NCBI GenBank assembly: GCA_020832805.1 | Contig: JAFIED010000269.1 | Coordinates: 1 to 33,360 of the forward strand | Source: Pararhodobacter sp. | GTDB taxonomy: Bacteria; Pseudomonadota; Alphaproteobacteria; Rhodobacterales; Rhodobacteraceae | Length of the DNA: 33,360 nucleotides | Reading direction: 5' to 3' | Shown: one piece after another, positions 18,963 to 28,140 of the stretch | Numbering within the stretch: the first letter of the stretch is position 1 | Layout of the letters: each line of letters begins with the position of its first letter | Notes under the pieces: model-generated | Database searches by the model: none | The model's input: the letters and a program-made list of their open reading frames with translations, nothing else | What the model was told of the DNA's origin: nothing | Position numbers and translations under genes: made by a program

Positions 18963-18997
18963 GGCTAGGTCTCCTTTTCGCAAACTGGGATCGGACA

Positions 18998-20761
18998 TCA
19001 GGGTTCAAAGTAAGGGGGCAGCATGTGCCCGGGTGGGTGCGCGGCACCGGGTTGCGCCGCAGGGGGCATGGCCGCTTCGCCACGCAGGCTGCCGCCTGCC
19101 TCCAGCAGCAAGGTCAGCGCGATCAGGCCGGCAATTGCCGTCTGGCCAAGCCGCCAGCGCATGGCGGTTTCGCCTATGGCCTTTGGCATGGCATGAGCCA
19201 GCCTGCGGGCTGCGCGGCGCTTTGCGGCCAGTATGCTGTCTGCCCGCAGGGCCAAGGCACGGCCCGGCGCTGTGATCTGCGCCAGGAAAACCGCCGGGCC
19301 AATGCGCTGCGCATGCGCGTGGATGGCGACGCCAGCAGCCATGGCGACACCCAGTGCGACAGGCCAAAGTGCACCTGGCGCTGCCTGGCTGATCGGCGCA
19401 GCCAGCGTACCGGCAACGGCGACCCAGACCAGGGGCAAGGCCAGCGACGCGCCGACCAGCGCCAGAAAGGGCAGCAGAACCGCCTCTTGCGTGACCTTTG
19501 CAGGGGCCCCGGGCGGGTGAAGCCAGATCATCGCGACATAACGCGCCATCAGCAGGGTTGTCGCCACGCCGGACAGGCTCAGCGCGACGGTCAACCACGG
19601 CAGCCAGACGGGCGAGCCGGCGTTGAAGGCGGTCTTCAGCGCCTCCTTGCCCAACGCCCCCGAACTGGCGGGCAGACCGGCCAGGACGAATGCGGGCAAC
19701 AGCAGCGCCAGCGTGACGGCCAGTTTTGCCGCAGGGCCGGTCTGCGCCGCAAAGGCACCGGTGCCCAGAAACAGCGCGCCCTTGGCCAGCGCATGATGCG
19801 CAGCCAGAAAGACAAGCACGGGCAGAATGGCCACCCATGCCTGGGGCACCATCAGCCCCGCGCCCAGCCCCAGCGCCAGGATGCCCATCTGGCTGACGCT
19901 GGAATAGCCCAGCACCGCCTTTGGACTGGTCTGCTGCACACCCAGCAGCAGCGCGGCAAAGATCGTCACCATGCCGGCCGCCATCATGACCGTGCCATGG
20001 TCGGCATAGGTGACACCGCCCAGCGGCAAAAGCGTGATCATGCCAAACAGCCCCGCCTTGATCATGGCACCGGAAAGGACGGCGCTGGCCGGCACTGGCG
20101 CGGCCCCATGGGCAGGCGGCAGCCAGAAATGCAGCGGCATGATGCCCAGCTTGACGCACAGGCCGATCATCATCAGTGCAACCGCCGGGTCCGACAGCGC
20201 GGTCGCGCGCAGATCGGCCACATGAAACGACCCCGCCTGTGCCACGGCCAGTGCCAGCCCGGCAAACAGCGCCAGTTCGCCCAGTACGACAAAGCCGATA
20301 TACAGCCGCGCAGCGCCCTGTGCCTGTGGGGTACGGCTGTGCAGTACCAACCCGTAAGAGGCAAAGCTCATCGGCGCGAAAAAGGCATAGAAGCTTGCGG
20401 CATCCAGCGCCAGCAGCAGCCCCAGATTGCCTGTCTGCGCCATCAGGAACATGACGCCGAAGCTGGTGGCGCGCGCGTCATGGCGCATCCAGTGGCGCGC
20501 ACTGGCCCCGGCGGCGCACCACAGCAGGCCGGTGAAGATCACGAACAGGCGCGAGATTTCATCAAGTCCGAACTGAAGGCCAAGGATCATCCAATCAGCC
20601 TGCGCGTGCATCGGCAAATCGCCCAACAGCGCCAGTGCCAGCGCAGGCAGGGGCGCAAAGGGCATCATCCGCCAGACAAGGCTGCGTGCCTGTGGCCAGA
20701 TCAGCGCCAGGGCCAGCAAAAGCGGCAGCGCCAGGGCGGTCACAAAGGGGGCAAGGCTCAT
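18998..20761 (-). CDS. Antiporter-like subunit (NuoL/M/MrpD/HyfB family), third copy
   Basis: 587 aa polytopic; GIMPLHFWLPPAHGAAPVPASAVLSGAMIKAGLFGM signature. Confidence 0.85.
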   Translation of the reverse strand: MSLAPFVTALALPLLLALALIWPQARSLVWRMMPFAPLPALALALLGDLPMHAQADWMILGLQFGLDEISRLFVIFTGLLWCAAGASARHWMRHDARATSFGVMFLMAQTGNLGLLLALDAASFYAFFAPMSFASYGLVLHSRTPQAQGAARLYIGFVVLGELALFAGLALAVAQAGSFHVADLRATALSDPAVALMMIGLCVKLGIMPLHFWLPPAHGAAPVPASAVLSGAMIKAGLFGMITLLPLGGVTYADHGTVMMAAGMVTIFAALLLGVQQTSPKAVLGYSSVSQMGILALGLGAGLMVPQAWVAILPVLVFLAAHHALAKGALFLGTGAFAAQTGPAAKLAVTLALLLPAFVLAGLPASSGALGKEALKTAFNAGSPVWLPWLTVALSLSGVATTLLMARYVAMIWLHPPGAPAKVTQEAVLLPFLALVGASLALPLVWVAVAGTLAAPISQAAPGALWPVALGVAMAAGVAIHAHAQRIGPAVFLAQITAPGRALALRADSILAAKRRAARRLAHAMPKAIGETAMRWRLGQTAIAGLIALTLLLEAGGSLRGEAAMPPAAQPGAAHPPGHMLPPYFEP

Positions 20762-20764
20762 GGC

Positions 20765-22255
20765 TTACTCCTGATACTCGATGGCGACAATGAATCGCGT
20801 CCATTCCAGCGGGCTGAAGGGCGCATTGGCAAAGCCCCCTGCAATCAGAACCAGCGCGGCGGTGGCGGCGGGGGGCACGGCCAGCATCCAGCCAATGCGC
20901 GGCCGGCCCGGCGCGCCGGTCGTTTCGGGTGCGGCATCACGAAACCAGGCCCTGTGCAGCATGGGCATGAAATAGATCGCATTCAGCAGGCTGGAGCCCA
21001 GCAACAGCTCGATCACCCAGGCCTGCCCTGCCTCCAGCCCACCCTGGGCCAGATACCACTTGCTGACGAACCCGGCCAAGGGCGGCAAACCGATCATGCC
21101 CAGCGCGGCAAGCGTGAAGGCCAGCATCGAGCCGGGCATGGCGCGACCCACCCCGTCCATCTGGCTGACGCGCTTGACGCCCAGCCCCTCGGCCAGGTTG
21201 CCGGCGACCATGAACATGGTGATCTTCATCAGGCCCTGATGGATCAGATGCGCCAGCGCGCCCACGGCGGCCAAGGGGCTGGCCAGCGCCACGCCCAGCG
21301 TGATGTAACTGACCTGCGAAACCGTCGAATAGGCCAGCCGCTTCTTGATGTCATCCTGCGTGATTGCCTTGAGTGAACCATAGATGATGGTGACACCCGC
21401 CAGCACCGCCAGCGGTGCGGTCACGCCCAGCGCCTGGGCCGTTTCTATGCCGAAGACCTCGTAGACCACGCGCATGATGCCAAAGGCGCCGGCCTTGACC
21501 ACGGCCACCGCGTGCAGCAGGGCAGACACCGGGGCAGGGGCGACCATGGCGATCGGCAGCCAGACGTGAAACGGAAACAGCGCCGCCTTGACCCCCAGCG
21601 CGCCGATCAGCACCACGAACAGCAGTTGTGCCGCCAGCGGGTTCACTGCCACCACATAGGCCAGCACCCCACCGGGAACGAAATCGGTGGTTCCTGCCAG
21701 CACCCACAGGCCCAGCGTCCCCAGCAGCAGCACCAGACCGCCCGCAAGGGTATAGATCAGGTAGATGCGCCCGGCGCGCAACGCCTCTGCCGTGCCCCGG
21801 TGAATGACCAGCGGATAGGTGGCCAGTGTCAGCAATTCGTAGAACAGCAGGAAGGTGAACAGGTTGCCGGACAGGGCAATCCCCACGGTCGCTGCCACGC
21901 ACAGGCTGAAAAAGCCGAAGAACCGCGCGCGATGGGGTCCATGTTCCAGATAGCCCACCGAGTAGATGGTGGTGATCAGCCACAGCACGGCAGAAAGCGC
22001 AATGAACAGGATCGCCAGCGGATCGGCCTGCAACTTGAATTCCAGTCCCGGCAGCAGTTCAAAGCGCAGATCGTAGATCACGCCCTGGCTGACTTTCAGA
22101 CTGAGCCATGCAACCAGGGCCACTTTCAGCCCGGCCATGCCCAGGTTGATGCCGGTGCGCAGCCGTGCGGCACGTTCTGGCAGAGAAAACAGAACGGGCG
22201 CGGCCAGAAGCGAGGTCAGCAGGATGAAAAGGGGCAGCAGGGGCGCATCCATCAT
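20765..22255 (-). CDS. Antiporter-like subunit (MrpD/NuoM/MbhH family), second copy
   Basis: ALFPFHVWLPIAMVAPAPVSALLHAVAVVKAGAFGI, LAYSTVSQVSYITLG. Confidence 0.88.
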   Translation of the reverse strand: MMDAPLLPLFILLTSLLAAPVLFSLPERAARLRTGINLGMAGLKVALVAWLSLKVSQGVIYDLRFELLPGLEFKLQADPLAILFIALSAVLWLITTIYSVGYLEHGPHRARFFGFFSLCVAATVGIALSGNLFTFLLFYELLTLATYPLVIHRGTAEALRAGRIYLIYTLAGGLVLLLGTLGLWVLAGTTDFVPGGVLAYVVAVNPLAAQLLFVVLIGALGVKAALFPFHVWLPIAMVAPAPVSALLHAVAVVKAGAFGIMRVVYEVFGIETAQALGVTAPLAVLAGVTIIYGSLKAITQDDIKKRLAYSTVSQVSYITLGVALASPLAAVGALAHLIHQGLMKITMFMVAGNLAEGLGVKRVSQMDGVGRAMPGSMLAFTLAALGMIGLPPLAGFVSKWYLAQGGLEAGQAWVIELLLGSSLLNAIYFMPMLHRAWFRDAAPETTGAPGRPRIGWMLAVPPAATAALVLIAGGFANAPFSPLEWTRFIVAIEYQE

Positions 22256-23709
22256 GGCGCAACTCCAAAGGGATAACCGATTTCAATGAAACCCAGGATC
22301 GGGGCCGCCAGCAGGCCAAGGCCGATCGCGGCAAGGGCCAGCGTCAGGGGGGCCGCATCGGCCAGCGCCCAGCCCTGATGCTCGCCCACCGGCGCGCGCA
22401 CCCGGTCAAAGCGCAGGAAGCCTGCGAACACGCGGCTGAAATAGGCCACCGACATCAGCGTCCCGGCCATGGTGACGGCAACCCAATGCCAGTAGCCCGC
22501 CGCCATTGCCCCCTCCATCAACGACCATTTGCCGATGAAACCCAGCGAGGGCGGCAGGCCGATCAGGCTGATGGCGGCCAGCGCAAAGGTGAACTGCGCC
22601 AGCGTGGGGCGGATCGGCGAACGGTCCAGATCGCGGATCACGTCATGGCCGATCTCGTCCTTGATGCGCCCGGCGGCCAGAAACATGGCAGCCTTGGCGA
22701 TGCCATGGGCCAGGATCAGCAATGCCGCGGCCTTCCAGCTTTCGGGCAGGCCGACCTCGCCCGCGCGGGCAAAGGCCACAAAGATCAGCCCGATCTGCGC
22801 CACCGTGGACCACGCAACCAGCAATTTCAGCCGTTCGGCGCGCAGCGCCTGGATGCCGCCCCAGATCACCGCGCCGGCCCCCATCAGCCCCACCAGTGTC
22901 AGCAGGGTTTCCGATGGAAACGGCATGTATTGCGCCAGGCGCAGCACGATATACAGCGCGGCCTTGACCACCAGCCCCGACAGCAGCGCACTGGCAGGCG
23001 CGGTTGCATTGGCATGCGCCGCAGGCAGCCAGAAATGCAGGGGAAACAGCGCGGTTTTCAGCGCCAGCCCCACGAACATCAATGCCAGCGCTGCAATCAG
23101 GGCGCCGGTTGGCTCTGCCCCGGTCAGGCCTGCGAAATCCAGACGGCCCAGTTGCAGATAGATGAAGCCGACACCCATCAGGAACAGGAGCGCCCCAAGG
23201 ATCGAGGCATACATGTACTCAAGCCCGGCCTGCACGGCTGCACGGCTGCCACTCAGAACGGTCAGGCCAACCGCGGCCAGGGCGATCACCTCGATCATCA
23301 CATAGAGATTGAAGATATCGGTGCCGAGATAGACGCCGTTCATGCCTGTCAGCAAAAGCAGCCAAAGCGGCCAGAAGTATTGCCGCTGGCGCGCCTGTTG
23401 GGCCCCCTTGAGGCTGTCAAGCGCCGCGACGCTGACCAGAAACCCGACAGCGCAAGTCAGGCCAAGCATGGCCACGCTCAGCCCGTCGGCGCGCAGATCA
23501 ATGCCAAGGGGGGCGCCCCAGCCGCCAAGGGGCAGAACCACTGCACCCCCGGTCAACACCGCGCGCGCCAGCCAGATGACCGCACCCGTGGTCAGCGCCA
23601 GCGTGGCAAGGCCGATCACGGATGCCGCACGCGGCAAGAGAAAGGCCATGATCGCCCCGAAAAGTGGCACAAAGATCGCAAGGGTGATGGGAGAAAGGTC
23701 AACGCTCAT
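22252..23709 (-). CDS. mrpD: Na+/H+ antiporter subunit D
   Basis: ALFPLHFWLPAAHANATAPASALLSGLVVKAALYI; position directly after mrpC. Confidence 0.9.
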   Translation of the reverse strand: MSVDLSPITLAIFVPLFGAIMAFLLPRAASVIGLATLALTTGAVIWLARAVLTGGAVVLPLGGWGAPLGIDLRADGLSVAMLGLTCAVGFLVSVAALDSLKGAQQARQRQYFWPLWLLLLTGMNGVYLGTDIFNLYVMIEVIALAAVGLTVLSGSRAAVQAGLEYMYASILGALLFLMGVGFIYLQLGRLDFAGLTGAEPTGALIAALALMFVGLALKTALFPLHFWLPAAHANATAPASALLSGLVVKAALYIVLRLAQYMPFPSETLLTLVGLMGAGAVIWGGIQALRAERLKLLVAWSTVAQIGLIFVAFARAGEVGLPESWKAAALLILAHGIAKAAMFLAAGRIKDEIGHDVIRDLDRSPIRPTLAQFTFALAAISLIGLPPSLGFIGKWSLMEGAMAAGYWHWVAVTMAGTLMSVAYFSRVFAGFLRFDRVRAPVGEHQGWALADAAPLTLALAAIGLGLLAAPILGFIEIGYPFGVAP

Positions 23710-23989
23710 CTTCGGCTTCCAGGGTTTGCAGGCGGCGGATCAGGGCAAGGGCCACGGCGGTGGCGCTGACCATGACGACAATGCCGGTGATCACCAGCGC
23801 ATGGGGAACGGGGTCGGGTACACCGGGTGGCGCGCGCCATGCCCCCACCACCAGCAGGAACCCTGCACCGACCGAACACAGTTTCAGCGCCAGCACGCGG
23901 CGCAGCCGGTCCAGGGCACACAGCGCGCCGACCAGCCCGATGCCGAAAACGGCGATCCCGGTCAGGCCATAGATCAGGTCAGGTGTCAT
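23699..23989 (-). CDS. mrpC: Na+/H+ antiporter subunit C (NuoK-like)
   Basis: 96 aa, 3 TM; PHALVITGIVVMVSATAVALAL. Confidence 0.9.
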   Translation of the reverse strand: MTPDLIYGLTGIAVFGIGLVGALCALDRLRRVLALKLCSVGAGFLLVVGAWRAPPGVPDPVPHALVITGIVVMVSATAVALALIRRLQTLEAEDER

Positions 23990-24956
23990 GGCGCCCTCCG
24001 GTGGTCAGCGCGACCGGCTCGCGCCCGTGAAACAGCGCGGCAAGCGTTACAGCGATGGAGATTGTCACCATCCCCTCGATCAGCAGGATCAGGGTCTTGG
24101 CGTGTTCCAGCGGGTATTCGAAGGCCACGCGCCCCCCGCCCGCAACCAGCAGGGCAACCAGTGCAAAGACTCCCGTGCCCAGCACAAAGGCCCAGCGTGC
24201 GATACCCCGATGGCCGGGCTGGGGCACATAGGCGCGGGTCAACAGCAACAGCAGTCCCATGGCCGCCAGCACCGCGCCACCCTGAAAGGCGCCGCCCGGC
24301 GCCTCGGCCCCGCCCCACAGCAGATAGGTGCCGACCACAACGATGGCGGGCAGGGCGAGGCGCGCGAAACCCTGCCAGACCACGCCCATCACTGGCGCAG
24401 GCGCCTCTGACAGGCCGCGCTCGATCTGCCAGACCGCAACCACGGCGGCCAGCAGCACAACAACCTCCATCAGGGTGTCATACGCGCGGAAGTTCAGCAG
24501 AACGCCCGTGACGGGATGCGCCACGCCACTTGTGGGCATGGCCTCGGCCACCAGCATGTCAAAGCCTGGCCCGGCTGCGGGCGCCCCAAGAAAGCCCGCG
24601 GCCAGCCCCAGCGTGATCAGCCCGCAGAATGCGGCATTGGCCAGGGTCACGCCCAGGGGAACGGGAGGCAGAGGCGCCACGCCCGTCATCGGCTGCCGGT
24701 TCCGGCTGCCAGAGACAAAACGCAGGTGGTGCAGCGTCTTGAGCAGCAGCGCGCCTGTCACGCCGGTGCCGATAGCCGCTTCGGCCAAGGCGACATCGGG
24801 TGCCGAAAGCCGCACCCAGGCCAGGGCCGACAACAGACCGAAGATGATGAAAAGAACAATCATCGTGAACTGGTCACGCACACTCAGCGATGCCGTTGCC
24901 AGCGCCACGATCGACAAGGCCAGCAAGATGTCGAAGATCATCAGCGGATCAGCCAT
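23979..24956 (-). CDS. mrpB: Fused DUF4040 (MrpA C-terminal-like/MbhD) + MnhB-domain antiporter subunit
   Basis: DUF4040-like DQFTMIVLFIIFGLLSALAWVRLSAPDVALAEAAIGTGVTGALLL; MnhB-like AIVVVGTYLLWGGAEAPGGAFQGGAVLA. Confidence 0.85.
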   Translation of the reverse strand: MADPLMIFDILLALSIVALATASLSVRDQFTMIVLFIIFGLLSALAWVRLSAPDVALAEAAIGTGVTGALLLKTLHHLRFVSGSRNRQPMTGVAPLPPVPLGVTLANAAFCGLITLGLAAGFLGAPAAGPGFDMLVAEAMPTSGVAHPVTGVLLNFRAYDTLMEVVVLLAAVVAVWQIERGLSEAPAPVMGVVWQGFARLALPAIVVVGTYLLWGGAEAPGGAFQGGAVLAAMGLLLLLTRAYVPQPGHRGIARWAFVLGTGVFALVALLVAGGGRVAFEYPLEHAKTLILLIEGMVTISIAVTLAALFHGREPVALTTGGRHDT

Positions 24957-25242
24957 GCTGCACCTCCGTCCCGGTCTGGCGGGCGTGGCGGGCAACCAGA
25001 TGGCTGCAGGTTGCGCTGGCAACGGCAACAAAGAACCAGATCAGCGCAATGCGGAACACCGCGCCCGCCGACCCCGCCAGCAGCGCCGTACCCAGCGCGA
25101 TCAGCGCCAGGCCCAACCCGTCGGCCTTGGTCAGCGCATGCAGGCGGCAATAGATGTCAGGAAAGCGCAACAGACCGACCGTGCCCGCGATGAAGAACAC
25201 AGTGCCCGCGGTCATCAGGACCGCTGCAATCACCTCCGCCAT
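24949..25242 (-). CDS. mrpG: Na+/H+ antiporter subunit G
   Basis: GLLRFPDIYCRLHALTKADGLGLALIALG signature. Confidence 0.92.
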   Translation of the reverse strand: MAEVIAAVLMTAGTVFFIAGTVGLLRFPDIYCRLHALTKADGLGLALIALGTALLAGSAGAVFRIALIWFFVAVASATCSHLVARHARQTGTEVQHG

Positions 25243-25502
25243 CAGCGCACCCCCCGGGACGACAGCACGACAAAGGCCACCAGCGTGACGGCCGCCAGCA
25301 GCGCAAAGACCATGGCGACATCAAGCAGGGCGGGCATGTCCATCAGCTGCGACAACACGAACAGGATGGCCACGGCCGCGGTGCCGAAAAGCTGCGCGGC
25401 CAGCATGCGTTCGGCCGGCGCAGGGCCACGAAAGACGCGAACAAGTCCGGCAAGGATCGACAGCAGCAGCGCAATCAGGATAAGGGACAGAAAGCTCGTC
25501 AT
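25242..25502 (-). CDS. mrpF: Na+/H+ antiporter subunit F
   Basis: RVFRGPAPAERMLAAQLFGTAAVAILF, 3 TM. Confidence 0.9.
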   Translation of the reverse strand: MTSFLSLILIALLLSILAGLVRVFRGPAPAERMLAAQLFGTAAVAILFVLSQLMDMPALLDVAMVFALLAAVTLVAFVVLSSRGVR

Positions 25503-26131
25503 GACAGATGTTCCGGATTTGGGGAGAGGGCGAACAGCAACCGGATACGGTATTCGAGATCAGCAAGCCCCGGCGCCGGATCGATGCGCGCGTCAAGCAT
25601 GTGAACGATGACCGTGTCGTCGACGACTTCGGCCGACAGGGTTCCGGGCAGCAGGGTGATCGTGTTGATGAAGGTGATCTGCGGCGCCCCCGCTGGCAGG
25701 GCAAGTGGATAGGCGCAGAATGCGGGGCGCAGACCCATATCGGGCGACAGGGCGCGCAGCGTGACATCCACCGCACCCCGCACCGACTGCACCGTGAACC
25801 AGACGCCAAAGATCAGCATCCCGCGCAACGACAGGCGCCAGCCGGGCGACGCGGGCAACATCCAGGGCAGGGCGGCCGCCAGAAAGACAGCCGGCGCACC
25901 AAAGATGACCGCCTCCAGCTGCCAGCCGGTCAACGCTCCCCACATGACAGACAGGATCAGAACCGATATCCCGCCCCGCCGCAGGCTGTGCAGGCGGCGG
26001 GGCAGGGCAGGCGGACGAACGGCCGGGGGCGTTTGCGCCGCATCGGCCGCGGGCCCATCCGGCCGGTCAGAAGGAATGACCGATGGCACCCGCGCAGACG
26101 CGTTCAGGCGCAAGGGAGAGGTTGCGCGCAT
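25499..26131 (-). CDS. mrpE: Na+/H+ antiporter subunit E
   Basis: FINTITLLPGTLSAEVVDDTVIVHMLDA signature; first gene of the operon; start uncertain. Confidence 0.88.
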   Translation of the reverse strand: MRATSPLRLNASARVPSVIPSDRPDGPAADAAQTPPAVRPPALPRRLHSLRRGGISVLILSVMWGALTGWQLEAVIFGAPAVFLAAALPWMLPASPGWRLSLRGMLIFGVWFTVQSVRGAVDVTLRALSPDMGLRPAFCAYPLALPAGAPQITFINTITLLPGTLSAEVVDDTVIVHMLDARIDPAPGLADLEYRIRLLFALSPNPEHLS

Positions 26132-26434
26132 CGTGTTTTTCCGGGCAGCCTGTTGTTGATCATGCCTGTGACATGGGCGGCGGAGGGGCTGCCTGTCCGG
26201 TCCGTCGGGAAATCCATGCCAAGGGTGCGCAAGGTCTTTTTGCGCTGTTGGTTGAAGAACGCCTCAACCCGGGTTTTCATCCGCCGGGCCGAAAAAAACC
26301 AAAGCGTTTTGTCGGGCTTTTCTGCGCGGGCGGATTCATGCGGCGGAAATCGGAAAAACCGCTCACCTTGGGGTGAGCCCGGGATGAAACCCCGTGCGCG
26401 GGCGTTTGTGCGGTATCAACAGCAGGAGGATACC

Positions 26435-26761
26435 ATGTCCATGACCTCGACCAATCAGCCACAGCTTGCCCGCCCCAGCTTGCGCAAGGATGGGCTGATC
26501 AGCCTTTGGGGGCGTCTGCGGTATCGCAAGCCCGGCGCCTATGACGCCTGGCTGCATGAACGTGACCTGATCATCATAACGGCAACCCTGAAGCGCCTGA
26601 CCGAGCGGCAGTTGAATCGCCTGGGCATGTCGCACAAGACCCTGGCGCTTGATGTCGACGATCTGGCGTTGCGCGCCCGCCGCGATGCCGAGATCGCCAG
26701 GGAAGTTCTGGCGCTCGTCGAAGACGACGCCGATGAACGACATGCCATCGCAGCCGAGTAG
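26435..26761 (+). CDS. Small DUF1127-like/hypothetical protein
   Basis: 108 aa; LTERQLNRLGMSHKTLALDVDDLALRARRDAE resembles the DUF1127/YjiS C-terminal motif; SD aggagga. Confidence 0.55.
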   Translation: MSMTSTNQPQLARPSLRKDGLISLWGRLRYRKPGAYDAWLHERDLIIITATLKRLTERQLNRLGMSHKTLALDVDDLALRARRDAEIAREVLALVEDDADERHAIAAE

Positions 26762-26785
26762 GCGGCGCCAGAACCAGCATGACAG

Positions 26786-26810
26786 GGCCGGGCCAGATGC
26801 CCGGCCTTTT
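26786..26810 (+). terminator. Rho-independent terminator of the small gene
   Basis: ggccgggc-cagat-gcccggcc followed by tttt. Confidence 0.85.
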
Positions 26811-26823
26811 CATTTGTCGATAC

Positions 26824-26856
26824 GCAGGCGCCCCGTCTTGCATGCGGGGCACCTGC
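26824..26856. other. Hairpin (11/12 paired) gcaggcgccccg-tcttgcatg-cggggcacctgc
   Basis: Inverted repeat read directly. Confidence 0.6.
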
Positions 26857-26890
26857 CCGTCGCCGGATCAGTGATCGACAACACAAGAAA

Positions 26891-26920
26891 GGCGCCCGGA
26901 TGATTGCTCATCCGGGCGCC
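26891..26920. terminator. Perfect 13-bp hairpin between convergent small gene and DUF2333 gene
   Basis: ggcgcccggatga-ttgc-tcatccgggcgcc. Confidence 0.75.
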
Positions 26921-26963
26921 ATGCGCGTTGAAGGGCTGAATGCCGGGTTGCCTAAGGTGGCGG

Positions 26964-27962
26964 TCAGCGTGTTGCCCGGATAACGCGCGAGATCTCGTCA
27001 AGCTGCAGGATCGCCCGCTTCAGGTAGAACCCCTGCAGATGCAGATGATTGGCCAGAAAACTGTTGGCCCCCGAGCTGTTGAGCACGACAAGCGGCTGGT
27101 GCTGCGACGCTTCGCGCAGGCTTTCAAGGGCCTGGTGCCAGACCCTGGTCAGGCCTTGCCCGGCAATGACATTTTCGAAATCGCGCCCCAGTTCGCGCAG
27201 CAACAGGTAAGAGGCATAGGCCATGCCCTTGTTGAAATAGAAGATATCATCCGCGACCATATCCAGGATAAAGCGGTCGGCGCTGACGTGATCATCGACG
27301 ATGGCGGCGCGGGACCCCAGTTCGCTGGCCATGCGATCGACCGTCAGGGCCAGAGCATCGGCACGCGTTTCAAAGATCGCACCGCCCATTGCAACGCGCG
27401 TGTTGTAGGCCCGCAAGGCCCGCGCGGCAGCCTCGAACTGTGTTTCTGCGGGCTGGACGGGCAGCAAGGACTGGTCCAGATCGAAAATCCAAACATCAGT
27501 GGGGAATTGCAGCAGCCCGCTGGCCCTTTCCAGATCGGAATCGATGGCGGACGACCCGCGCAGTCGTCCGATCTGGTTTTCCAGTTCCAGCGTGAATCGG
27601 CTGATCGCGCGCATCATGCCGCGCTGGAAATTCGGCATGTTGTCGTGAAACGCCGTCGGAAAGAAGAACGGGTCGTTGGCGGTCCAGCGGTGCGTGACCA
27701 CTTCGCGCGTGATCAGCGCCTCGGCCATGTTGACGGCGTGACTGCCCCCCTCGATCGGGGAGGGGGGCGCGAATTCGAGGTTTGCATCAATACGGTGCAT
27801 CAGGTTGCCGATGACCCCGAAATAGAGCACGAAAGCCGCGGCAAGCATCCAGATGCTGCGCTTTACAATGACGCGTGGTCTTGTCCCGAAGACGAGCCCC
27901 GGAAGCGAGAATTCGGGCCGTTTGGCCGGAACTTGTGGCCGGATGATCAGATCATTGCCCAT
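26964..27962 (-). CDS. DUF2333 family membrane-anchored protein
   Basis: N-terminal TM; NDPFFFPTAFHDNMPNFQRGMMRAISRFTLELENQIGR and FYLKRAILQLDEI as in DUF2333. Confidence 0.75.
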   Translation of the reverse strand: MGNDLIIRPQVPAKRPEFSLPGLVFGTRPRVIVKRSIWMLAAAFVLYFGVIGNLMHRIDANLEFAPPSPIEGGSHAVNMAEALITREVVTHRWTANDPFFFPTAFHDNMPNFQRGMMRAISRFTLELENQIGRLRGSSAIDSDLERASGLLQFPTDVWIFDLDQSLLPVQPAETQFEAAARALRAYNTRVAMGGAIFETRADALALTVDRMASELGSRAAIVDDHVSADRFILDMVADDIFYFNKGMAYASYLLLRELGRDFENVIAGQGLTRVWHQALESLREASQHQPLVVLNSSGANSFLANHLHLQGFYLKRAILQLDEISRVIRATR

Positions 27963-28140
27963 GAAACCCTCCTGTAACGCGGCAGTCGGGGCGATGGCGC
28001 CCGCTTGTTCACCCCCACAAACGCGCGATGCAACGGTTTAATCCGCACATCGCGCAGGGTTTCCGCGCGCACCGCAAATTTTTTTGGATGAAACCGGCCT
28101 GTCGTGCGTATGTCCTGAAACCGTGATCGGAGGCGTGGCT

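Noticed and set aside
19025-21376. 783-aa plus-strand ORF
   Set aside because: Antisense to two clear antiporter subunits; composition extremely Q/H/R/G-rich, typical of spurious ORFs in high-GC genomes.
22378-23769. 463-aa plus-strand ORF
   Set aside because: Antisense to mrpD; low-complexity Q/H/R composition.
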